Below are positions 8,494-16,577 of a DNA stretch of 22,128 nt, one piece after another. This DNA comes from Chara braunii. Taxonomy: Eukaryota > Streptophyta > Charophyceae > Charales > Characeae. The notes beneath the pieces are model-generated. The model made no database searches and was not told where the DNA came from. It worked only from the letters and a program-made list of their open reading frames with translations. Location of the stretch: positions 1,294,607 through 1,316,734 of the forward strand of contig BFEA01000253.1 in NCBI GenBank assembly GCA_003427395.1, given 5' to 3'. The position numbers and the translations under genes were made by a program. Every line of letters starts with the position of its first letter. The stretch's first letter is position 1.

Positions 8494-8511
8494 CCCCTGA
8501 ATATTCAGGGG
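8494..8511. repeat. 18-bp perfect palindrome
   Basis: CCCCTGAATATTCAGGGG is fully self-complementary. A half-copy, CCCCTGAATCTTCA, lies about 60 bases downstream. The surrounding 8406-8767 has no recognised gene. An A-rich run near 8631-8654 could be a retro-tail. Confidence 0.85.
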
Positions 8512-8765
8512 AGGGGCTCCACCTCCGATGTGTGGAGGGAGACCTTTGCAATGAGACCCCTGAATCTTCAACTTGATTCTCATTCTGTATTTTGGCCTTG
8601 GCCACTGGGCCCGTAACCGCCCGTTTTATTAAAAAAACAAAAAAAAAAAAAAAACCAGCAAAACAGAAAAAGTCTAAAATACAGAAACGACCTCTAAGCC
8701 ATCGTGCCAAATTACCGCTTCGGGCAAACACTGCAGCTGCTGTGAGAAACGAGGCTACTGGTCGC

Positions 8766-8767
<2 letters not shown>

Positions 8768-8845
<78 letters not shown>
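8768..8845 (+). repeat. (CT)39 microsatellite followed by (GT)6
   Basis: A 78-base CT run changes directly into a GT run at 8845-8857, a compound microsatellite. Confidence 0.97.
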
Positions 8846-8857
<12 letters not shown>

Positions 8858-8926
8858 CCGGCGAAACAGTCTGGCTCAGTCATGTTCTTTTTTTTTGGTG
8901 CAATTGTGTATCAAGAACATTACATC

Positions 8927-8927
<1 letters not shown>

Positions 8928-8976
<49 letters not shown>
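8928..8976 (+). repeat. (TC)24 microsatellite
   Basis: A 49-base TC run 82 bases after the previous CT run and in the same orientation. It is unlikely to be independent of it. Confidence 0.97.
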
Positions 8977-8980
<4 letters not shown>

Positions 8981-9596
8981 GTCGATTTTGAGTCTGTCGG
9001 TCAGTTTGAGTTGTCGCTACCTGTTGAGTCTGTTTTAGGGCGCACTCACACAGCGGCCGCATAGCAGGAAAATCCACGAAATTTGCAACCCTGCTTGTGG
9101 TGGAGTATTGGCCCCCCCCCTGGTCATACAGCGGGAGCAAATCGAAAAGGACTTGAGCGGGACTTACTGTCAATGATTGCCAAAATGGGGCCTCGAAATG
9201 GTGCGAAATTGAGCGGGGCTTACTCCCCAGAATAGAACGGGCCTTTTCCTTTGGGGGAAAAAAAAGCACATAGGTAAATGCATCTGTCGCATTAAGCGTT
9301 TGAGCATACAGAGGAGTTGTTGCACAGATGGAGGCTCCCCATCCCTTTTTTTTTTCTTTTTTTTTTTTTTCAAACTGTCTCCATTTTTTTATTTTTTTTT
9401 TAACCACTGAAGGCTCCATCTATTGCCCTGTCTCCAAAGTTCCCAAACTTCCCCCAAAGTATGGCCGCTCGAACTGACTCAAAAACATACTAGGTTGTAG
9501 ATTTGGAAAGCCTAAGGAATACAGTACCCACTACTACCGAGCCGAATATCTTCGGGGGTCCAGACCACAACCCAGTCAGCTGGAAAAATATGACCT
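8977..9596. other. Non-coding stretch, no gene recognised
   Basis: Contains GAGCGGG-CTTACT twice (about 9157 and 9215), T runs at about 9344-9371 and 9387-9400, and a C9 run near 9112-9120. No coding motif is seen on either strand. Confidence 0.5.
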
Positions 9597-9694
9597 TGCT
9601 GACAGTGTTGACAAACTGCCTCATTGCTGACCTTGTTGACAAACTGCCTCATTGCTGACAGTGTTGACAAACTGGTTGAGCAATGAGGCAGTTT
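9597..9694 (+). repeat. 28-bp tandem repeat x3 with inverted tail
   Basis: Three head-to-tail 28-bp units (9597-9624, 9625-9652, 9653-9680) with core GTTGACAAACTGCCTCAT. The last unit diverges at its end. The next 14 bases (9681-9694, CAATGAGGCAGTTT) are the exact reverse complement of 9641-9654, so the array can fold back on itself. Confidence 0.9.
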
Positions 9695-10237
9695 TGCCGA
9701 AGGTGATGTTACGGTGACGGTTAGTCTTCCACCATGTGCACAGAGGGGAGGGGCAAGCTGTGCAGAAAGGCCATTACGATCCTGTCGTCGGTCTTTCTAT
9801 GACATGGCATCTCCGCCGTTGTGGGTACTGCATTGTGTATTATTAACCAGAGAGCAGTCCAGCATGCTTGGAAACGATTAGAGTAGGTAGAAGCATCCAG
9901 AATGCTTTCAGCCTGTCCGGGTTCATTATAGCAAATCCCCTGGCTGACCATATGTTTGTCACCTCCCAATAGATGTCGCAAGGTAGCTGCAGCAATGAAT
10001 AGGCGAGAATGTAGTCCTTAAATTTGGTATCTTCCAGCGCACAGGCCGCCACCAGATCCTGCAATCCTGAAGTAATCGGTGCCTCAGTTGCTATTCGTAA
10101 GGTCGATCCGAGCCCTCCATATCCATCGGTAGCTTTCAGCTTGTCATCTCCCATTGAGTCAGCCCGAGTTCTACGTTCCAACTCTTCACAACGGTTACCT
10201 GGTCGGCCTGAGATCTGTGTTCTCCTTGAACCGAGTA

Positions 10238-10348
10238 CTACCCGGGGCTAGGTCCCACTTGCACGAATGAAGAGATAGTGACCGTAGATAGCAAAGATCA
10301 ACGGCCGAAATCTCTTAATCGGTGCAAGTGGGACCTTGCCCCCGGTAG
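10238..10348. mobile_element. 111-bp fold-back (MITE-like) element
   Basis: The 27-bp arms 10238-10264 and 10322-10348 are inverted copies with two mismatches (core GGTCCCACTTGCAC). They enclose 57 bases. It sits inside the LINE-C remnant. A shared motif AAGTGGGACCTAGCCCC at 6528-6543 suggests at least one relative in this window. No clear target duplication is seen outside the arms. Confidence 0.65.
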
Positions 10349-10524
10349 ATCGTATTGTTCGTGTTGCAGTACATGTTGAACTTCCCATTCTGGTGGAAGA
10401 GCTCAGAGTCTGTGTATCAGGTCCGGATGGTGTCTCCAAATTCCTCAGTCCGTACAGCTGCTCAGACATTGCTGCCCGACGTGTTTTCCAATTCTCGGTA
10501 GTGACTTCCCACAGATGGGCTACT

Positions 10525-10648
10525 ATTTCCAGCAGGTGATGCTCCCCTCCAATACTAGATGGAGCCTCTCCGCAGGTGCTAGTGGTGTCTGCTCTTACCA
10601 GTACCACTAACACTGGAGGGGGATTCAAAAAAAAAAAAAAAAAAAAAA
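10525..10648 (+). mobile_element. 5'-truncated 3' end of LINE-B family, poly-A tailed
   Basis: Positions 10525-10626 match the reverse complement of 11130-11236 (the LINE-B 3' UTR) at about 92%, with one 3-base indel, and end in A22 (10627-10648). The element lies on the plus strand, opposite to LINE-B, and interrupts the LINE-C frame between TARGVAN and VAHLWEV. This is what a short target-primed insertion would leave. Target duplications could not be resolved. Confidence 0.75.
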
Positions 10649-11129
10649 GATTGGCAACCCCGCGTGCCGTCCATGAGTGGCCGAACGCAGATGAACCAAA
10701 AAATTTAATGGGGAAAGGAAGGTCGACGGTCATCAGTGAGAATGTAGGGGTTCTTGAAAATTGGTTGTGTTAATAATATCCTATCATAGCTGCAGCTGCT
10801 ATGTATTGGTGCAAGTTTACTAGTACTAGGCAGAACTGTTACCGTCCTCCGAGTACTATGCGATTTGTTTCTCCATATCGGAGAGATTGCACGCTTTCTG
10901 CAGCGAAGAGAGCCAACTGGGAGAGGATTGCATGCGGATTAGAGGTAGAATCGAAATCCCGTGCCAGCAAGCAGTAGGCAAGACTGAGTGCTTTCAAGTT
11001 TCAATGTTGATTGCTTATCAGATTCTGCGAAGAGCAGCCGAATGGTCCACTTGGTGAGGAGGGCCCGGACCTGAAGGTCCGCATCGAAAACACAAACTTT
11101 AAGGCCCCCTTTTTTTTTCTTTTTTTTTT

Positions 11130-11559
11130 CAAACAACTTCCCCCACTAGTGTTAGTGGTGCTGATAAGAGCAGACACCACTAGCACCTGGGGAGAGGCTC
11201 CATCTATTGGTGGGGAGCGTCACCTGCTGGAAACCGGGTCCAGCGTCCCACATACAGAAAGAATTTGGAGTGTCTAAGGAAGAAAAATAAGGGGCTCCTG
11301 CCAGCATTGATTACCCTGGAATCCAGGGGATTGACTGAGCAGGCTATTGGGAAAGGGGAGTAAACCTCTTCGCCCTGAAACGGGCGCCAGATATCTGCTA
11401 TTCCAAAACTAGTCCCTCCCCCTCACCTCCCCTCCCACCCGTTAAGTACCCAAACTTTCTTTTTTGAACTAGTGTTATCACTGTTATGCAGAGTTCATTC
11501 TGTACCACTTCGTTTCCACTAGACAATTAGATTGGGGGGGGAAGAAGTCCGGGAATGCT
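11130..11559 (-). other. LINE-B 3' UTR
   Basis: Non-coding sequence between the ORF2 stop at 11560 and the poly-A tail. Its last roughly 105 bases recur, inverted, at 10525-10626, which fixes the 3' boundary of the family. It contains a purine-rich stretch near 11405-11445 on the minus strand. Confidence 0.7.
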
Positions 11560-11799
11560 TCAGGGGGTTTCAACTTTCAATGGGATCGCTGCATCCACTT
11601 TGGTCCATTCGTGGAACCTCAAATGATGGTCTCTTACTAACTCCATTCCTTGTTGGCCCTCCCCTGGTGTTGTGTATCCTCCATTCCATTCCACCATTCC
11701 TGTCCTTCGTCCGTTTGCACCCCCAAGCCAGCTTGAGCTAAATTCCTGGATTTTTTGTTTGATCTCTTTATGTCTGTCGAGGAGTTGGATTTGTGCTCT

Positions 11800-12178
11800 G
11801 ACTCCATTCCATTTTGCAGTTATTTCTGTCTGGATCTGTTGCTGGACACTTTCTGTGAATTCGGGTCCTTCCAATCTCGCCCTCTCCATTTCGAAGGTGC
11901 AGCGTTGTCTCCAAAGTGCCCAGAGAATCGTCCTTCGTCCCATCCTGAACATATTTCCGGTAAATTCGTCTATCTGGTCTAGATGGTCTTTGGGCCAGAC
12001 TTAACACAATAAGGCTTTCCAGTCCCAGGGCCACTGGGCCTTCGTCCCTAGTTGTTCCCACACCCTGTCCCACCATCTCCACAACCAGAGTGCACCCGGA
12101 CATTGGAGGAATATATGTTCAATTGTTTCAGGTCGCCTCCGGGAGGGGAACGCGTTTGTGCACAACTTGCACCATGGG
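11800..12178 (-). repeat. 379-bp tandem duplication, unit 1
   Basis: Aligns to 12180-12557 over its full length with about a dozen substitutions and small indels, roughly 96% identity. It starts at GACTCCATTCCATTTTGCAG and ends at CACCATGGG on the plus strand. It encodes the zf-RVT region of LINE-B with all zinc ligands present. Confidence 0.95.
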
Positions 12179-12179
12179 T

Positions 12180-12557
12180 GACTCCATTCCATTTTGCAGT
12201 TATTTCTGTCTGGATCTGTTGTTGGACACTTTCTGTAAATTCGGGTCCTTCCAATCTCGCCCCCTCCATTTCGAAGGTGCAGCATCGTCTCCAAAGTGCC
12301 CAGAGAATCGCCCTTCGTCCCATCCTGAACATATTTCCGGTAAATTCGTCTATCTGGTCTAGCTGGTCTTTGGGCCAGGCTTCACACAATAAGGCTTTCC
12401 AGTCCCAGGGCCAGTGGCCTTCGTTCCTAGTTGTTCCCACACCCTGTCCCACCATCTCCACAGCCAGAGTGCACCCGGAAATTGGAGGAATATATGTTCA
12501 ATTGTTTCAGGTCGCCTCTGGGAGGGGAACGCGTTTGTGCACAACTTGCACCATGGG
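12180..12557 (-). repeat. 379-bp tandem duplication, unit 2
   Basis: Direct neighbour of unit 1 in the same orientation. It differs by a Cys-to-Phe change at the last zinc ligand and a 1-base deletion near 12415, but it has Glu where unit 1 has the TAA stop. Confidence 0.95.
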
Positions 12558-13282
12558 AGAGCTCGCCCTTTTTGTTCCAGAGACGTTCTATCTATCAACC
12601 AGTTGTTTGTTGGAAGACAGCGGTGCTCTAGCTGTCATTGAAGTGAGGCCAGTTTGGCTGGCTTTGCCTTGGCCTTCTGAATCATCTAATTGATCTCAAC
12701 TCCTCTTTGCTAATGTTCAGGTGGTCTTTCCACCGCGCCTCCACCTGGTCCCGCAAAGCAACTTTTGGTCTTAGGAGCCTGTAGGCTGATTTGACTGTTA
12801 GGGCATATATGGACTTGGTGAATTTTTTGCCCTGCCTTCCTTGGGCTGACCATGACCACTCCAACGGGTCCAGGGCTAGATGGTGAATAGGGGTACCGGG
12901 GTAGTAGGCTATCCTTTGCTCATGTTCATGGAGTACTCTGATTCTATATACCTCTTCTATTTGGCATGTTAGCGCTTCGTCTGGTGAGCATTCTTGGATG
13001 ACATTGTCTTGCCTCACTAGAGAGAGAGATGCACCACTACCGTTCCATCCGAGGGGCAGCGGACTACCCTGCCCACACATCCTTGCCGATTTCTAATAGC
13101 TACCCAGTCTGATTCTTGAAAGGTTGGGCCCTTATGAAGTATTCTCCACCATGCTAGTGGGATCATTTCTATCAGCGTTTCCAGGGCTTCGTGTGGTCGG
13201 TGGCAGTACGACAGTCTCTCTCGTAGCTGGTCGGGTCTTATCCAGTCCTTTTTATCATTGTCTCATATATCCTTAATCCTTA

Positions 13283-15523
13283 TTATCCCTCTCTTGACCT
13301 TACTCTGCCAGGGGGGATCTGTGCAAGGGAGCTCTGGCCCTTCAAGTCCACCACCCATCTGTTTCCAAAAAGGGGTTGGCGTGCTACTTCCTCCCATCTT
13401 TCTGGCGCTGTCCTGTCTGGAAAGGGAAAACTTCTCCATGTTTTGAGGAGGGTGGGCCAAAAGGGATCATTGCGTATGCCCGCCTTGACTGCTTGCCTGG
13501 GGCAGTCCGGACGGGGGTCCCTTTGTTGCGATCTCGGTCCTGGAATGGGCCATCCCCTGTTTTCCAACCACGTCAGTGGGTCGGTTTCGGCCGGTGTTTG
13601 TGGTGCTAATCTGGAGATTTGTTCCATGGCTAATCCTCTCCAGGGGACATGAGGCTTAAACAGAAAGTGTTTAAGCCATTGTAGTGTCAGCGCCTTAGTT
13701 TGTATCACGGGGTCGATAATGCCCAAACCTCCTTTCGTTTTAGGTTGGATTATGGAATGCCATGCTACCCGACTGATTACATTGTGTTTTTCGTGGTCTC
13801 CACGCTACAGAAAGGCGGCTATCTGACGCCTCAGTGGGCGTAAGGCATTCTTATCCAAAGCCCAAATAGCAGATTTGTACCACATTGAGGCCAAAACCAC
13901 GTTGTTGATAATCAACGCACGTCCAAACAGTGAGGTGTGCTTGTCTCTCCAAAGGGCCATTTTGGCCAGGGACGACGTAAAAATCCAATCATTGTTTGTT
14001 GGCGGTCTGCCCTCTGCTGTCATGGAGATACCCAACACTCTGATGGGGGCTTCCTTGGGGAGCCAATTGATTCTGGGCTGTTCTGGGGGTCTCCCTCCTT
14101 GGTGGTGTATCCACCATCCCAGGGTTTTGTTTCCCCAGTTGACTTTCATATCTGATAGTATACAAAAGCGATCCATCATGTGTTGTACCTCTTTCATTGA
14201 CTCTCTGGATGCTTCCACCATCAATGCCAGGTCGTCAGCAAACAAGGAGCACACCGGGATTGCCTCTCTGAGTATCGTTGTAACTTGAATTCTTTGGATA
14301 TCTTTGTGGGCCCTTAGGTTGGCAGCTAGTGCCGCCATGACTATGACGAAGAGGTAAGGAGCTATAGGGTCTCCTTGTCTGACTGATATCTGAAGGCAAA
14401 TAGGGGGGGGTAGATTGCCGTTTACCATGACCCTGGTCGTCGCATTTGCGTGAAGAATCTCAATCCAGCGTCTGAAGCAAATCCAAAAATTAAGTTTTTC
14501 CAGACACTTGTCAAGAAAGAACCAATCTACGTGGTCGTACGCTTTCTCGACGACAATAAAGATGATTGCTGCATTGTTTTTGGAATGCCTTGTTAGCTTG
14601 ATCATTTCATTAACTAGGAGGATGTTGTCTTGAATATTTCTGCCGTGGATGAAACCAGTTTGGTCCGGGTGGATGATGTCCACCATTATTGGTGTCATAC
14701 GGTTAGCCAGCGCTTTCGCTACCAACTTGTAGACCACTGTGAGCAAGGTGATAGATCTGTAGTTCCTGATGTTGGTCCTTGCCCCCTTCTTGTAGAGGAG
14801 CGTCAACACTCCCTGCTCCACTAATTCGCCTGTTTGTCCCGTTCTCCACACCGCATGGTAGTAGTCCATGAGGTCTTGTGAGATACTCCCCCACATGGCT
14901 TCCCAAAGTTCTTTAGGAAGCTCATCTAGGCCTGGAGTTTTTTCCTCTTCCATTTATTTCAGTGCCGTCCATATCTCCTCCTTTGATATGGGTATGTCAA
15001 GAGTTTCCTTCTGTTGTTCTCATAGGGTTTTATTTAATAGACGCAAGAATACATCTATCTTCCCGGCTCGTTTTGCTCTATCTTGGTCCTGACATTCTGA
15101 AGTGAATAATGTTTGATATAAATCTCTTGCTATCTTCGTGCAGGCGGCGATAGATGTGTGGAGGGGCCCTTGGTGGCATTTTTGGTCTTCCAAGGCCTCA
15201 ATTATCGACCTCCCTGTCTTGGCCTTAGCCATTGCAAAGAACCTTGCATCCATTGCTCCTTCCATATTATGTTTAGAAAACTTACCCCGGATCCTGACTC
15301 CTTGCCACCTGTGTTCCATGTGATTCATGAGATGGTCTTCTAAAGTCTGGATGGTCTTAGCTAGCTCCGCTTGCTGTTCAAGGTAGTTGGTTTCATCTTC
15401 CTGTGATTGCAGTTGTCGTAGTTGAGGTTGTAGTTTTACTTCCTCGGCGTGACGGCGCGCCGCGATTAGCTTTGAGTACTTGTTGCACTTGCGGCCCAGA
15501 AAACAAGACCGTTGTTGAACCAC
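13283..15523 (-). pseudogene. LINE-B ORF2 middle part: coiled linker and reverse transcriptase
   Basis: The frame opens with a Gln/Glu-rich linker (about 15523-15020, EEVKLQPQLRQLQSQ) and passes two in-frame stops (TGA 15020-15022, TAA 14954-14956). It then gives the RT: EKTPGLDELPK, NYRSITLL (usual Pro is Ser), DQTGFIHGRN, motif A FIVVEKAYDHVDW, SVRQGDPIAPYLF and motif C LFADDLAL (14231-14242). Motif A has Val (codon 14552-14554) where the catalytic Asp should be, while FADD is intact. An in-frame TAG at 13805-13807 most likely replaces a Trp. The same frame then continues GDHEKHNVISRVAWH and KTKGGLGIID to a stop at 13283. All three stops lie in one frame, so this block decayed by substitution rather than by indels. 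Confidence 0.9.
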
Positions 15524-15552
15524 AATATATCATCGTTGATCTGGCCTCTCTG

Positions 15553-16464
15553 TTATTTCAAGAAGGACCACATATCCTTTAGATAGATAATGAAATGATC
15601 GTTGGATAAGAGGGATGTATTGAGTTTGTAAAAACCTCTCCCTTGACTAGGTTTTCTCCTGAACGAGAAGGTGGCGAGACACAGCGCGTGGTCCAGACCC
15701 GGGTGGAGGTTGCTGGAGAATATCTCTGACATTTGAAGGACCCCTTGTAATTCTTCTGAAATTAAGATCAAATCTATTCGTGACTTCGATGCTCTCTCTG
15801 TGGTGTTCTTACGATGACACGTAAAACGACGCGCATTGGGGTAGCTCCTTCGAAAGGTATCGAAAAGGTTGAGAGATTGTGAAAGTTCCGCGAGTATTCT
15901 CTCGTCATTTTCCATATAACTTGGGCAGGGTGATGGGGTTTTCCATCTATCCAACCAGCGGTCCGGAGCCGCATTGAAGTCCCCCACCAAAATCGTGGGG
16001 ATGCCAAGCGGTAGTTTGTCCTTTAAAGACTCAAAGAAGGCTTGTCTTGCCGCCAGGTCGTTGGGGGCATAAATATTCAGGATGCTTATCACTTCCAATT
16101 CCAACATTGCCAGTAAATAGACCCATCTGCCTTCTTCCTGGTCCGCTGCCCAGTTGAGCATCTCCACTTTTGATCCAAGCGGGAACCATATGGCGACTCC
16201 ACCACTTCCGGGTCCTGGAGCGTGGGCGCGGAAGACCTGATGTGGCCAAATCTCTTTGTGTGTGTAATTGTGTTCTGGACTGTTCATGAGGTGGGTTTCT
16301 TGCAGGCATACGACATCCGGCCAGTCTCTCCCTTCTACTCCTTTTAACTGGTCAAAAATTGTTTGTCTTTTAGGGAACTTTGCTGAGGCAAGTCCGTTTA
16401 CATTGAGTGAGCGCAGGTCGAGGTCCGCTTGTCGTTTACAAAGTTTCCAGGTTTTATCCTTGCC
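15553..16464 (-). pseudogene. LINE-B ORF2 N-terminal part: AP-type endonuclease
   Basis: This domain would nick target DNA to prime reverse transcription. In order it shows LRSLNVNGL, DVVCLQETHL (catalytic Glu), GGVAIWFP, ILNIYAPN, LVGDFNAAPDRW (GDFN at 15973-15984), SKSRIDLILIS and GLDHALCLATF (catalytic Asp-His pair). All key residues of the exonuclease-endonuclease-phosphatase fold that I can recognise are kept. ORF2 probably began at ATG 16486-16488, whose frame meets TAA at 16465-16467 and then stays open to 15551. A frameshift between 15553 and 15523 separates it from the linker and RT block. Confidence 0.9.
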
Positions 16465-16541
16465 TTATAGCGCGTCTACTACATTCATCCTTTTGTTATC
16501 CAGCTGTCTTTGTATGCATTTTCGTCTCGCAAGATTTGATG

Positions 16542-16567
16542 TTTTTTTTTTTTTTTTTTTTTTTTTT
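16542..16567 (-). repeat. Poly-A between ORF1 and ORF2 (T26 on plus strand)
   Basis: Twenty-six T on the plus strand lie between the ORF1 stop (16578) and the ORF2 start (about 16488). It may be an expanded A-run of the inter-ORF spacer or the footprint of a small retro-insertion. Confidence 0.8.
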
Positions 16568-16577
16568 ACAGTAAGAG

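Larger units (their letters stand above)
9721..11108 (-). pseudogene. LINE-C ORF2 remnant, interrupted by two insertions
   Basis: On the minus strand the order of fragments is that of an L1-type ORF2 after the RT palm. First is GGLKV...ALLTKW (about 11108-11000; compare KGGLAVLDPERQIAALLARW in LINE-A). Then comes SSAFGHSWTARGVAN (near 10700-10655; compare GAFGNAWMARGV). After the 10525-10648 insertion it continues VAHLWEV (near 10520). At 9721-9981 there is ALWLIIHNAVPTTA, which matches FLWLMMHQAVPVAV just before the LINE-A zinc motif. Stops and frameshifts abound, the zinc ligands are not clear, and a fold-back element (10238-10348) also interrupts it. Segments between 9990 and 10230 are placed by position only. 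Confidence 0.65.
11560..13261 (-). pseudogene. LINE-B ORF2 C-terminal part: connector, duplicated zf-RVT, tail
   Basis: From 13261 the frame continues the RT connector (about 13261-13085, then after a shift 13080-12682). It then reaches the zinc motif CKLC-x14-H-x4-C followed by WLWRWWD, the RNA-binding zf-RVT region of L1-type ORF2. A 379-bp tandem duplication repeats this motif and the next roughly 80 codons. In the first copy encountered (12557-12180) the last ligand is Phe (FLQF). In the second (12179-11800) it is Cys (FLQC), but a TAA lies at 12001-12003. The final block (11952-11560) runs ILWALW...EFTESVQQQIQTEI and ends with a normal stop. A 1-base deletion near 12415 shifts the frame in the first copy. 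Confidence 0.85.

Noticed and set aside
9843-10181. A 112-codon minus-strand frame as an independent gene
   Set aside because: It lies between LINE-C fragments in the same orientation, has no recognisable domain and overlaps the frame that matches the LINE pre-zinc-motif block. It is treated as part of LINE-C.
10648-11110. One large inverted-repeat transposon formed by 10525-10648 and 11110-11236
   Set aside because: Both arms are 3' ends of the LINE-B family with poly-A tails pointing inward, and LINE-C coding sequence lies between them. Two separate retro-insertions explain it better.
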